Of a DNA stretch of 64,000 nucleotides, positions 41,134 to 49,217 are shown in pieces (positions within the stretch are counted from its first letter, which is position 1; each line of letters opens with the position of its first letter). The translations under genes were made by a program, and so were the position numbers. The notes beneath the pieces were generated by a model. The model did no database searches and had not been told where the DNA came from. It saw only the letters and a list, made by a program, of their open reading frames with translations. Origin of the DNA: Gemmobacter denitrificans (lineage in GTDB: Bacteria; Pseudomonadota; Alphaproteobacteria; Rhodobacterales; Rhodobacteraceae); assembly GCF_036964905.1 (NCBI RefSeq), contig NZ_JBALHR010000017.1, forward strand, positions 1 through 64,000, written 5' to 3'.

Positions 41134-42387
41134 TTAGGCGGTCAGTCGCCCTTCGGCAAAGCCCGTGATCCGTGCCGTGACAATCTGCCCCTCGGGCATA
41201 TTCCGATCAAAGGCCACTTCGGTGAATTGTTCCGTGCGGCCCAAACGCGGTCCTTCCATCAGGATCTGGTGGGTGACACCGATCTGTGCACCCAGATGCT
41301 GGGCCAGGGCCGCATCCCCCACGGCGCGCAGCCGGGCGGCGCGTTCCTTGATGATCGGGCCTTTCACCTGCGGCATCCGCGCGGCGGGCGTGCCTTTGCG
41401 CGGGCTGAAGGGGAAGACATGCAGGAAGGTGAGGCCGCAATCTTCCACCAGCTTCACCGAATTGGCGAACATCTCCTCGGTTTCCGTCGGGAACCCGGCG
41501 ATGATATCGGCGCCAAAGACGATCTCAGGCCGCAAGCGGCGCGCATCCTCGCAAAAGCGAATCGCATCGTCGCGCAGGTGGCGGCGCTTCATCCGTTTCA
41601 AGATCATGTCATCACCCGCCTGCAATGACAGGTGCAGATGCGGCATCAGGCGCGGCTCGGTCGCGATGGCCTGCATCAGCGCCTCATCCGCCTCGATACT
41701 GTCGATGCTGGAGATGCGCAGGCGCGGCAGATCGGGCACGAGCTTCAGGATGCGCATCACCAGATCGCCCAGGCGCGGCTCGGCCGGCAGATCGGCGCCC
41801 CAGGAGGTCAGATCAACGCCGGTCAGCACCACCTCGTTGAAGCCCTTGTCCACCAGGCGCTTGATCTGCTCCACCACCACACCTGCGGGCACCGAGCGCG
41901 AATTGCCCCGGCCAAAGGGGATGATGCAGAAGGTGCAGCGATGGTCGCAGCCATTTTGCACCTGCACATATGCGCGGTGGCGGCCAAAGCCATCAATCAG
42001 ATGGCCCGCCGTTTCCTTGACCGACATGATGTCATCGACCTGCACCTTTTCGGTGGTGCCGATCAGATCAGGCACCCGCAGCCCGGCCCAGGTTTCGGCC
42101 TGCATCTTTTCGGTATTGCCGACCACCTTGGTCACTTCGGGCATGGCGGCAAAGGTTTCGGGTTCGGTTTGCGCGGCGCAGCCGGTCACGATCACCGGGG
42201 CGCCGGGGTTTTCGCGCGCCAAACGGCGAATCTCCTGCTTGGCCTTGCGCACAGCCTCTGCCGTCACGGCGCAGGTGTTCACCACAACGGCATTGGAAAC
42301 CCCTGCCGCCGCCGCCAATTCCTTCATCGCCTCGGTTTCATAGGCGTTCAGACGACAGCCGAGGGTGGAGAAGACCGGCGCGCTCAC
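41134..42387 (-). CDS. mtaB: tRNA t6A37 methylthiotransferase MtaB
   Basis: 417-residue radical-SAM methylthiotransferase of the MtaB branch. It converts t6A37 to ms2t6A37. An N-terminal UPF0004 domain has cysteines in STLGCRLNAYETE, VVNTCAVT and VTGCAAQ. The radical SAM CxxxCxxC is in GCDHRCTFC near 146-156. A C-terminal TRAM-like segment ends ITGFAEGRLTA. The start is a GTG overlapping the dapF stop (GTGA). MiaB is excluded by the MtaB-type GCRLNAYE motif. Confidence 0.93.
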   Translation of the reverse strand: MSAPVFSTLGCRLNAYETEAMKELAAAAGVSNAVVVNTCAVTAEAVRKAKQEIRRLARENPGAPVIVTGCAAQTEPETFAAMPEVTKVVGNTEKMQAETWAGLRVPDLIGTTEKVQVDDIMSVKETAGHLIDGFGRHRAYVQVQNGCDHRCTFCIIPFGRGNSRSVPAGVVVEQIKRLVDKGFNEVVLTGVDLTSWGADLPAEPRLGDLVMRILKLVPDLPRLRISSIDSIEADEALMQAIATEPRLMPHLHLSLQAGDDMILKRMKRRHLRDDAIRFCEDARRLRPEIVFGADIIAGFPTETEEMFANSVKLVEDCGLTFLHVFPFSPRKGTPAARMPQVKGPIIKERAARLRAVGDAALAQHLGAQIGVTHQILMEGPRLGRTEQFTEVAFDRNMPEGQIVTARITGFAEGRLTA

Positions 42388-43220
42388 AGCAGCCCATCCA
42401 GAAAGGCGGGTGAGAGCATGCCATCAAACACCCGCGCCACCGGCCCGGCCATCCAGACGCCATCTTCGCGCCAGTCGATTTCCAGCACGCCACCATCAAG
42501 GTCGAGCGTCACGCGCCGCCCGGTCAGCCCGCGCAGATGCGCCGCCACCGCCGTGGCACAGGCACCCGAGCCGCAGGCCAGTGTGATGCCCGCCCCGCGC
42601 TCCCACACCCGCATGCGCAGGCGGTCCGGGCCGGTCAGGCTCGCGAATTCCACATTGGTGCGCTGCGGGAACAGCGGGTCGGTTTCGATCCGCCGGCCGT
42701 CTTGTGCCACATCCACCGCTTCGGCATCGGGGACGAAGAACACGCAATGCGGATTGCCCATGCCCACGGCCACCGGATCGCCCGGCAGCGGCAGGTGATC
42801 GGTATCCACGGCATGAGAGAGCGGCAGTTCGGTCCAGTCGCGCTGCGGCTGGCCCATATTCACGCTCACCCGGCCATCGGCCAGCCGCACTGCCCGCAAG
42901 TCGCCGCGCGGCGTGACAAGATGCACCGCCTCGCGGCCCAACTGCCCCATCATGTAATCCGACACGCAGCGCGTGGCATTGCCGCAAGCTCCCGCCCGGC
43001 TGCCATCGCTGTTCCAGAAATCCAGTGCAAAATCAGCGGTCTCGCTATCACGAATCTCGGCCAGCTGATCAAAGCCCACGCCGCGATTGCGGTCGCCAAG
43101 CGCACGCGCCAGCGCAGGGGTTGTCACCGCCCCACGCCCGCGCGAGTCGATGATCACAAAATCGTTGCCTGCCCCGTGCATCTTCATGAACGGCAGGCCT
43201 GTGGGGAATTGGCTATCCAT
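42384..43220 (-). CDS. dapF: Diaminopimelate epimerase
   Basis: 278-residue DapF. It interconverts LL- and meso-diaminopimelate for lysine and peptidoglycan synthesis. The two catalytic cysteines are in AGACGNATRCV and LACGSGACATA, and the opening MKMHGAGNDFVIID is canonical (residues 12-25). The ATG at 43220 adds 11 residues before that core; ATG 43187 is the alternative start. It is upstream of and coupled to mtaB, a pair conserved in Rhodobacterales. Confidence 0.95.
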   Translation of the reverse strand: MDSQFPTGLPFMKMHGAGNDFVIIDSRGRGAVTTPALARALGDRNRGVGFDQLAEIRDSETADFALDFWNSDGSRAGACGNATRCVSDYMMGQLGREAVHLVTPRGDLRAVRLADGRVSVNMGQPQRDWTELPLSHAVDTDHLPLPGDPVAVGMGNPHCVFFVPDAEAVDVAQDGRRIETDPLFPQRTNVEFASLTGPDRLRMRVWERGAGITLACGSGACATAVAAHLRGLTGRRVTLDLDGGVLEIDWREDGVWMAGPVARVFDGMLSPAFLDGLL

Positions 43221-43284
43221 GCCGGGCTTTTACCCTCTGCGGGAAGATTCTGCCAGAGAGGTGCGAATTTGTGTTTTTTCGCTC

Positions 43285-43313
43285 TTGACCCCCCCGCGGT
43301 GCTTCCGTAGATA
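43285..43313 (+). promoter_or_regulatory. Promoter candidate for tRNA-Lys
   Basis: TTGACC (43285-43290), 17 nt, TAGATA (43308-43313), then the tRNA 5' end 17 nt downstream. The -35 matches at 5 of 6 positions and the -10 at about 3 of 6. The short leader is typical of stable-RNA genes. Confidence 0.5.
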
Positions 43314-43329
43314 CCCGCTCACAGACGGC

Positions 43330-43405
43330 GGGCCGGTAGCTCAGTTGGTAGAGCAACTGACTTTTAATCAGTGGGTCACAGGTTCGAATCCTGTCCGGCT
43401 CACCA
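43330..43405 (+). tRNA. tRNA-Lys (UUU anticodon)
   Basis: Complete 76-nt cloverleaf with encoded CCA. The acceptor GGGCCGG pairs with CCGGCTC, the D arm is AGCTCAGTTGGTAGAGC, the anticodon loop CTTTTAA gives UUU, and the T arm is CAGGTTCGAATCCTG. It lies 109 nt after the divergent dapF start and is followed by a strong terminator. Confidence 0.98.
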
Positions 43406-43418
43406 CTGTCTTCCAAAG

Positions 43419-43445
43419 ACCCGGGCTTAAATGCCCGGGTTTTTT
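43419..43445 (+). terminator. Rho-independent terminator after tRNA-Lys
   Basis: Perfect 8-bp stem ACCCGGGC and GCCCGGGT with a TTAAAT loop, followed by six T residues. Ends 40 nt after the tRNA 3' end. Textbook. Confidence 0.92.
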
Positions 43446-43500
43446 GGTTTTTCGGGCGTTTTTTGTTTCGGACGCGGACGGCACTTCGCACCGGTGCAGC

Positions 43501-43524
43501 AAAAAGGGCGCCCGCAGGCGCCCT
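43501..43524 (-). terminator. Rho-independent terminator of dnaK-dnaJ
   Basis: Perfect 8-bp stem AGGGCGCC and GGCGCCCT with loop at 43513-43516, and A residues at 43501-43505 that are T on the minus strand. It lies 3 nt after the dnaJ stop. Confidence 0.9.
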
Positions 43525-43526
43525 GT

Positions 43527-44678
43527 TCAGTTCTTCATGCCATCCCAGAAGCTTTTTACCTTGGAAAAGAAGGAATTGGCCTCGGGGTTGTTCTCTTCGC
43601 TCAGCTTTTCGAACTCACGCAGCAGTTCTTTCTGACGTGCGGTCAGATTGACCGGGGTTTCCACGACCAGTTCGATCAGCAGGTCGCCCACGCCGCCCCC
43701 ACGCAAGGCAGGCATGCCTTTGCCACGCAGACGCATCTGCTTGCCGGTCTGGCTGCCCGGTGGCACCTTCACCCGCGACCGACCGCCGTCAATGGTTGGC
43801 ACCTCGACCTCGCCGCCCATGGCTGCAGTGGTCATGGGTACGGGCACCCGGAAGAACAGATGCAGCCCGTCGCGCTGAAAGATCGGGTGGTCGCGCACTT
43901 CGATGAAGATATAGAGATCGCCGGTCGGCCCTCCGCGCAGGCCCGCCTCGCCCTCACCGGCCAGCCGGATGCGGGTTCCGGTTTCCACGCCTGCCGGGAT
44001 ATTGACCGACAGCGCACGGTCCTTTTCCACCCGGCCTGCACCGCCGCAGATCTTGCAGGGGTTCTTCACCATCTGCCCGGTGCCGTTGCAGGTGGGGCAG
44101 GTGCGTTCGACGGTGAAGAAACCTTGCTGCGCGCGCACCTTGCCCATGCCCGAACAGGTGGGGCAGGTGACAGGTTCCGCGCCGCCCTCGGCCCCGGTGC
44201 CGTGACAGCCGTCGCAGGCAACCGATGCGGGCACGTTGATGGTTTTCTGGACGCCCTTGAACGCCTCTTCCAGTGTCACACGCAGATTGTAGCGCAGGTC
44301 CGACCCGCGCTGCGCCCGGGACCGTGCGCCCGCCCCGCGCCCGCCCCCCATGAAATCGCCGAACAGATCCTCGAACACGTCCGAAAAGGCGGATGCGAAA
44401 TCGCCATTGCCGCTGAAGCCGCCGCGCTGGCCGCCACCGCCGCCCATGCCACCTTCAAAGGCCGCATGGCCATAGCGGTCATAAGCCGCCTTCTTTTCGG
44501 GATCCTTCAGCACATCATAGGCTTCGTTCACTTCCTTGAACTGCGCCTCGGCCTGCGGATTGTCGGCGTTGCGGTCGGGGTGCAGCTCTTTCGCCTTCTG
44601 GCGATAGGCTTTCTTCAGCTCCTCGGCGGAAGCCCCGCGAGATGCGCCGAGCACCTCGTAATAGTCGCGTTTTGCCAT
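43527..44678 (-). CDS. dnaJ: Chaperone protein DnaJ
   Basis: 383-residue type I DnaJ. It stimulates DnaK ATPase and delivers clients. The J domain (1-70) has HPD in ELHPDRNADN, then a G/F-rich linker with GGMGGGGGQRGGF. The zinc-binding region has four repeats (CDGCHGTG, CPTCSGMG, CPTCNGTG, CKICGGAG), followed by the client-binding C-domains. It lies 71 nt downstream of dnaK with a hairpin between. Complete and unremarkable. Confidence 0.98.
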   Translation of the reverse strand: MAKRDYYEVLGASRGASAEELKKAYRQKAKELHPDRNADNPQAEAQFKEVNEAYDVLKDPEKKAAYDRYGHAAFEGGMGGGGGQRGGFSGNGDFASAFSDVFEDLFGDFMGGGRGAGARSRAQRGSDLRYNLRVTLEEAFKGVQKTINVPASVACDGCHGTGAEGGAEPVTCPTCSGMGKVRAQQGFFTVERTCPTCNGTGQMVKNPCKICGGAGRVEKDRALSVNIPAGVETGTRIRLAGEGEAGLRGGPTGDLYIFIEVRDHPIFQRDGLHLFFRVPVPMTTAAMGGEVEVPTIDGGRSRVKVPPGSQTGKQMRLRGKGMPALRGGGVGDLLIELVVETPVNLTARQKELLREFEKLSEENNPEANSFFSKVKSFWDGMKN

Positions 44679-44704
44679 GGCCCAACCCTTTCATGGAACC
44701 GGGA

Positions 44705-44730
44705 AGGGCGGCCCGTTGCCGGACCGCCCT
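44705..44730 (-). promoter_or_regulatory. Intercistronic hairpin between dnaK and dnaJ
   Basis: A 7-bp stem AGGGCGG and CCGCCCT (44705-44711 and 44724-44730), without a T-run, in the 71-nt gap. Such hairpins commonly lower dnaJ expression relative to dnaK or mark a processing site; that role is inferred. Confidence 0.5.
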
Positions 44731-44749
44731 CTTGCCGTTTCCAGCGGTC

Positions 44750-46657
44750 TTACTTCCGCTTGCCTTCGCCGAGATCTTCGAAATCGGCATCGACGATGTT
44801 GTCATCTGCCGCGCGGGGGCCATCATCCTCGGCGCCATCGGCATCGGCTGCCTGCGCCTTGTAGATCGCCTCGCCCAGCTTCATCGCCGCTTCGGTCAGG
44901 TTCTGGATGCCACCCTTGATCTTGCCGGCATCTTCGGACTTGAGCGTTTCTTCCAGCGCGCCCATCGCCAGTTCGATCACCTCGACGGTGGACGGGTCCA
45001 CCTTGTCGGAATGTTCGGCCAGCGACTTCTTGGTCGAATGCAGCAGGCTTTCGCCCTGATTGCGGGCCTCGACCAGTTCCTTGCGCTTCTTGTCGGCCTC
45101 GGCATTGGCCTCAGCGTCGCGTACCATCTTTTCGATCTCGTCATCGGACAGACCGCCCGAAGCCTGGATCGTGATGTTCTGCGACCGACCGGTGCCCTTG
45201 TCCTTGGCCGAAACCGACACGATGCCGTTGGCGTCGATGTCGAAGGTCACCTCGATCTGGGGCATGCCGCGCGGAGCGGGCGGAATGTCTTCCAGATTGA
45301 ACTGGCCCAGCATCTTGTTGTCGGCGGCCATTTCGCGCTCGCCTTGGAACACGCGGATCGTCACGGCGTTCTGGTTGTCCTCGGCGGTGGAGAAGACCTG
45401 CGATTTCTTGGTCGGGATGGTGGTGTTCCGGTCGATCAGACGGGTGAACACGCCGCCCAGCGTTTCAATCCCCAGCGAAAGCGGGGTCACGTCGAGCAGA
45501 ACCACGTCCTTCACGTCGCCCTGCAACACGCCCGCCTGAATGGCTGCACCAAGCGCCACAACTTCATCAGGGTTCACGCCCTTGTGGGGTTCCTTGCCGA
45601 AGAACTTGGTCACTTCCTCGATCACGCGGGGCATACGGGTCATACCGCCGACCAGAACGACCTCGTCAATGTCACCGATGGACAGACCGGCATCCTTCAG
45701 CGCGGCCTGGCAGGGCTTCATGGACCGCTTGATCAGGTCATCCACCAGGCTTTCCAGCTTGGCGCGGGTAAGCTTCATGACCATGTGCAAAGGCGTGCCC
45801 GAGTTGCGGTCCATGCTGATGAACGGCTGGTTGATCTCGGTCTGCTGGCTGGAGGACAGTTCGATCTTGGCCTTTTCGGCGGCTTCCTTCAGGCGCTGCA
45901 GGGCCATCTTGTCCTGCGTCAGGTCAACGCCATGCTCTTTCTTGAACTCCTCGGCGAGGTAATTCACGATGCGCATGTCGAAATCTTCGCCACCGAGGAA
46001 AGTGTCGCCGTTGGTCGATTTCACTTCGAACAGACCATCGTCGATTTCCAGGATGGTGATGTCGAAGGTGCCGCCGCCAAGGTCATAGACGGCGATGGTC
46101 TTGGTGTCTTTCTTGTCAAGCCCGTAGGCCAGCGCGGCAGCGGTCGGTTCGTTGATGATGCGCAGCACCTCAAGCCCGGCGATCTTGCCCGCGTCCTTGG
46201 TTGCCTGACGCTGCGCGTCGTTGAAATAGGCAGGCACGGTGATCACGGCCTGGGTGACGGTCTCGCCCAGATAGGCCTCGGCGGTTTCCTTCATCTTCTG
46301 CAGGATCATGGCCGAAACCTGGCTTGGCGAATATTTCTCGCCACGCACTTCCACCCAGGCATCGCCATTGCCGCCATTCACCACGGCGTAAGGCAGATTC
46401 TTCTTGTCCTTCGCGATATGGGCATCATCTGCCCGGCGCCCGATCAGGCGCTTGACCGCGAAAATGGTATTGGCGGGGTTGGTGACAGCCTGACGCTTGG
46501 CGGCCTGACCGACAAGGCGTTCGGTTTCGGTGAAACCGACGATCGACGGCGTGGTGCGCGCGCCTTCCGAATTTTCGATGACGCGGGGCTGCGATCCATC
46601 CATGATGGCAACGCAGGAGTTGGTGGTCCCGAGGTCAATCCCGATGACTTTGGCCAT
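44750..46657 (-). CDS. dnaK: Chaperone protein DnaK (Hsp70)
   Basis: 635-residue Hsp70. The N-terminal ATPase domain begins MAKVIGIDLGTTNSCVAI and contains VYDLGGGTFDITIL. The linker VVLLDVTPLSLGIE and the beta-sandwich substrate domain follow, and a helical lid ends with the acidic tail EDDGPRAADDNIVDADFEDL. It is the first gene of dnaK-dnaJ and carries a heat-shock-type promoter candidate about 110 nt upstream. The antisense strand is also open over this length, a known by-product of DnaK codon use, and is not a gene. Confidence 0.99.
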   Translation of the reverse strand: MAKVIGIDLGTTNSCVAIMDGSQPRVIENSEGARTTPSIVGFTETERLVGQAAKRQAVTNPANTIFAVKRLIGRRADDAHIAKDKKNLPYAVVNGGNGDAWVEVRGEKYSPSQVSAMILQKMKETAEAYLGETVTQAVITVPAYFNDAQRQATKDAGKIAGLEVLRIINEPTAAALAYGLDKKDTKTIAVYDLGGGTFDITILEIDDGLFEVKSTNGDTFLGGEDFDMRIVNYLAEEFKKEHGVDLTQDKMALQRLKEAAEKAKIELSSSQQTEINQPFISMDRNSGTPLHMVMKLTRAKLESLVDDLIKRSMKPCQAALKDAGLSIGDIDEVVLVGGMTRMPRVIEEVTKFFGKEPHKGVNPDEVVALGAAIQAGVLQGDVKDVVLLDVTPLSLGIETLGGVFTRLIDRNTTIPTKKSQVFSTAEDNQNAVTIRVFQGEREMAADNKMLGQFNLEDIPPAPRGMPQIEVTFDIDANGIVSVSAKDKGTGRSQNITIQASGGLSDDEIEKMVRDAEANAEADKKRKELVEARNQGESLLHSTKKSLAEHSDKVDPSTVEVIELAMGALEETLKSEDAGKIKGGIQNLTEAAMKLGEAIYKAQAADADGAEDDGPRAADDNIVDADFEDLGEGKRK

Positions 46658-46766
46658 GATAAGTTACCTCTTCCTTCGGCGATGTTGTGGGGGCAGAGCC
46701 ATTGCGGCCTCTGTCCCCGATCCCAGTGAACGGTCGGTGCGGCCCGCACCTTTCCGCTTCCCGGCG

Positions 46767-46796
46767 TATATAGGCAGGCCCCGCAGGCCCTGCAAG
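46767..46796 (-). promoter_or_regulatory. Heat-shock-type promoter candidate of dnaK
   Basis: On the minus strand CTTGCAG (46796-46790), 15 nt, and CCTATATA (46774-46767) resemble RpoH -35 and -10 elements. The position 110-140 nt upstream of dnaK fits regulation known for this operon in alphaproteobacteria. By eye, not tested. Confidence 0.5.
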
Positions 46797-46841
46797 CATG
46801 ACGGGTTCGTGAAACCTGCCGGGAAGTGGTGAAAATTGCGT

Positions 46842-47450
46842 TCAGGGCTGTAATGAACAGCAGCCGGTCAGCGCAGATTCCGCGCTGTTGCCCGCAAGGC
46901 CGGGGCGCAGCCGCCCGGTCACGGCAATGCCAAAGCGGCGGTCGCTCATCCCGTCGCTGCAGGCGCGGGCTTCCATCATCAGATCGCCCCCGGCGACCGC
47001 ATCGCCAAAGCTGACGGTCGCGCGGCCCGCCTCTCCCTGCCGTGTACCCAAAGGCAGCCGATGCTCGGGCAGGCCGGGTTCTTCACGGCGCAGGGTGTCT
47101 TGCGCGGGCATCAGTGTGAGCGACCAGAAGGGTTCGGTGCCAAAGCAGCGCAGCGTGCCGGTCAGGCGGAACCAGTCATCCCCCGGGCGGCGGGTCAGAT
47201 ACTTCAGATAGGCCCAGCCCGCGCCTTCGCCGGTGTTGACCAAACCCCAATTGCCCTGCCGCCCCACAACCTCGACCATATGGGCATTTGCGGGCAGGGT
47301 GCCGACAATCGGCGCCCGCGCATTGGGTTCAGCCCGGATGTTCAGCACATCGTTTGCAGCGACGCCATTCACATCATACGACCCCGGCAAGGTTTCGGCA
47401 GCAGCAGAGCCTGCCAGTCCCAGCAGGGCAAACAGAGCGGACCGGATCAT
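46842..47450 (-). CDS. Secreted SH3-domain protein
   Basis: 202-residue protein with a signal peptide (SALFALLGLAGSAAA, cleavage near residue 20). A bacterial SH3 domain follows (about 28-90, DVLNIRAEPNARAPIVGTLP), then a C-terminal domain with cysteines and FGTEPFWSL, a motif shared with a DUF-type lipoprotein-like beta domain. It is probably periplasmic and may bind peptidoglycan. Its ATG overlaps the KpsM-like gene stop (ATGA), so it is translated after the permease. A role in anchoring export of the polysaccharide is speculative. Confidence 0.78.
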   Translation of the reverse strand: MIRSALFALLGLAGSAAAETLPGSYDVNGVAANDVLNIRAEPNARAPIVGTLPANAHMVEVVGRQGNWGLVNTGEGAGWAYLKYLTRRPGDDWFRLTGTLRCFGTEPFWSLTLMPAQDTLRREEPGLPEHRLPLGTRQGEAGRATVSFGDAVAGGDLMMEARACSDGMSDRRFGIAVTGRLRPGLAGNSAESALTGCCSLQP

Positions 47451-48268
47451 TGCTTTGCGGTCCAACTGGCCGAAATATGTTTGCGGGTGAAATGTTCGCC
47501 CATCAGGCCCAGCACGATGAAGGCCCCGGTAATGACAATCGGATAGGTCAGGTTGGTGTAATGCGGGTGGTAGTTCAGAAAGATGTAGCCACGGCCCTGA
47601 TCGATGATGTGGAACAACGGGTTCCAGAAGAACCAGGCCAGAATATGCCCCGGCATCATGTTGGCCACGAACATCTTGCCCGAGGCGATCATGTTCGCGC
47701 GCATGTAGATCTGCACCACCAGACCGAAGAAATCCGGGGCCCAGGGCTTCACCGCCATGATGAGCATGCCGATGCCCACCCCGGAGGCCCAGGACAGGAT
47801 GACAATACCCAAGGCCCCGATCGGTTCATGGATGGTGATCGGGGTAAAGGCGACGTGGTACACATACAGGACCACCGACAAAGACAGCATCTGCAGGTAA
47901 AGCGCGCTGAGCGCTGCCGAGGCGATGGCGACGATGGTGTTCATCGGGGCATGTTTCATCATGGCCGAAGTCGGGCCTTCGGCCCCGGACACGGCGCCGA
48001 CCGTCTTGGTATGGGTCATGAACATGAACACGCCGGACATGACATACAGCACGAAATCGCCCCGGATTGCCGACCGTGCGCCGCCCATGATCGTCATCAT
48101 GGTGTAGAACACCACGATCAGCAGAACGGTCTGCACGATATTCAGCAGCAGCCCCATCACGGCATTGCCATGCCGCTTGCGCACATTGCGCACGGCGGCA
48201 TGAAAAATCAGCTCCAGCATATTCAGTGCGGAGCCGGCGGCCGTCGTTGGTCTCGCGGGCTGAAACAT
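47447..48268 (-). CDS. ABC-2 polysaccharide export permease, KpsM/Wzm type
   Basis: 273-residue membrane protein with about six helices. It matches the capsule/LPS ABC-2 permease type, with LELIFHAAVRNVRKRHGNAVMG at the N-terminus, YVMSGVFMFM and FFWNPLFHIIDQGRGY near the C-terminus. It would form the channel for lipid- or Kdo-linked polysaccharide through the inner membrane, driven by a KpsT-like ATPase. No such ATPase is in this window. It is divergent from cysQ with a 136-nt gap. Confidence 0.85.
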   Translation of the reverse strand: MFQPARPTTAAGSALNMLELIFHAAVRNVRKRHGNAVMGLLLNIVQTVLLIVVFYTMMTIMGGARSAIRGDFVLYVMSGVFMFMTHTKTVGAVSGAEGPTSAMMKHAPMNTIVAIASAALSALYLQMLSLSVVLYVYHVAFTPITIHEPIGALGIVILSWASGVGIGMLIMAVKPWAPDFFGLVVQIYMRANMIASGKMFVANMMPGHILAWFFWNPLFHIIDQGRGYIFLNYHPHYTNLTYPIVITGAFIVLGLMGEHFTRKHISASWTAKQ

Positions 48269-48404
48269 CCTGCCGAACCTCGTTATCTGGCGGCATTGCC
48301 ATATTGCGCGGGAAATCTTGCCGTTCCCTTAGCGAGCGATGATAAGGAGAAAACGATTTGCAAGCAACTGTGCGGCCAAGGGTCGCCGGACCCGGAGCCG
48401 TTTC

Positions 48405-49217
48405 ATGGATTTCACCCGCCTTGTCCCCGTCATCCGCCGCCTCGCGCTCGAGGCAGGCGACCGGATCATGGAGGTCTACAACAGCCCCGATTTCGAGGTG
48501 AAATCCAAGGGGGATGCAAGCCCGGTGACCGAGGCGGACGAAGCTGCCGACGCGCTGATTTCGGCCGGTCTGCGGGCCGAATTTCCCGATGTCACACTGA
48601 TCACCGAAGAACAGGCGGCCAGCCATGCGCTGACTGCGCAGACCTTCCTGATTGTCGATCCGCTGGATGGCACCAAGGAATTCATCCAGCGGCGTGGCGA
48701 TTTCACCGTGAACATCGCCTATGTTGAAAATGGCGTGCCGGTGCATGGGGTGGTTTATGCCCCGGCGCAGGGGCGGCTGTTCTATACTCTGCCCGAGGGC
48801 GGTGCGGTGGAGGAAACCGGTGCGCTCCACAAGGATCACCCCGGAGAGCTGCGCCGGATCGGGGTTTCCAGCCCCGATAATGCCGCGCTGATGGTGGTGG
48901 CCTCGAAATCGCACCGCGATGCGGCAACGGATGACTATATCAACAAATACAATGTGAAGGACATGCGATCCGCCGGGTCTTCGCTGAAGTTCTGCCTTGT
49001 GGCGACGGGTGAGGCCGACCTTTACCCGCGCCTTGGCCGCACCATGGAATGGGACACGGCGGCGGGCGATGCGGTGCTGCGCGGCGCGGGCGGCCATGTG
49101 GTGCGCTTTGACGATCACACACCGCTGGCCTATGGCAAACAGGGCTGGGACAACCCGTTCTTCATCGCCTATGCTCCCGGCGTGGACCTGAAAACCGGCG
49201 TGGACCTGAAAAAATGA
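48405..49217 (+). CDS. cysQ: 3'(2'),5'-bisphosphate nucleotidase CysQ
   Basis: 270-residue inositol-monophosphatase-fold phosphatase. It hydrolyses PAP to AMP and phosphate. The metal-binding motifs ITEEQ (E near 68) and DPLDGTKEF (about 85-93) and WDTAAGDAVL near the C-terminus are all present. The ATG at 48405 fits the family start; an upstream extension is rejected. The gene ends in a duplicated GVDLK segment. It overlaps kdsB (ATGA). PAP is the by-product of PAPS-dependent sulfotransferases and of sulfate assimilation, and a sulfotransferase-like pseudogene lies 7 kb downstream. Confidence 0.92.
   Translation: MDFTRLVPVIRRLALEAGDRIMEVYNSPDFEVKSKGDASPVTEADEAADALISAGLRAEFPDVTLITEEQAASHALTAQTFLIVDPLDGTKEFIQRRGDFTVNIAYVENGVPVHGVVYAPAQGRLFYTLPEGGAVEETGALHKDHPGELRRIGVSSPDNAALMVVASKSHRDAATDDYINKYNVKDMRSAGSSLKFCLVATGEADLYPRLGRTMEWDTAAGDAVLRGAGGHVVRFDDHTPLAYGKQGWDNPFFIAYAPGVDLKTGVDLKK
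49179..49212 (+). repeat. Tandem 18-bp duplication at the cysQ end
   Basis: GGCGTGGACCTGAAAA occurs at 49179-49194 and 49197-49212. The duplication gives the C-terminal GVDLKTGVDLKK and lies just before the kdsB start. Probably slippage or a small duplication. Confidence 0.75.

Noticed and set aside
44642..46729. Long plus-strand reading frame opposite dnaK (695 codons)
   Set aside because: Exact antisense of an essential, highly conserved gene. Open antisense frames over dnaK are a known effect of its codon use. No family-like sequence.
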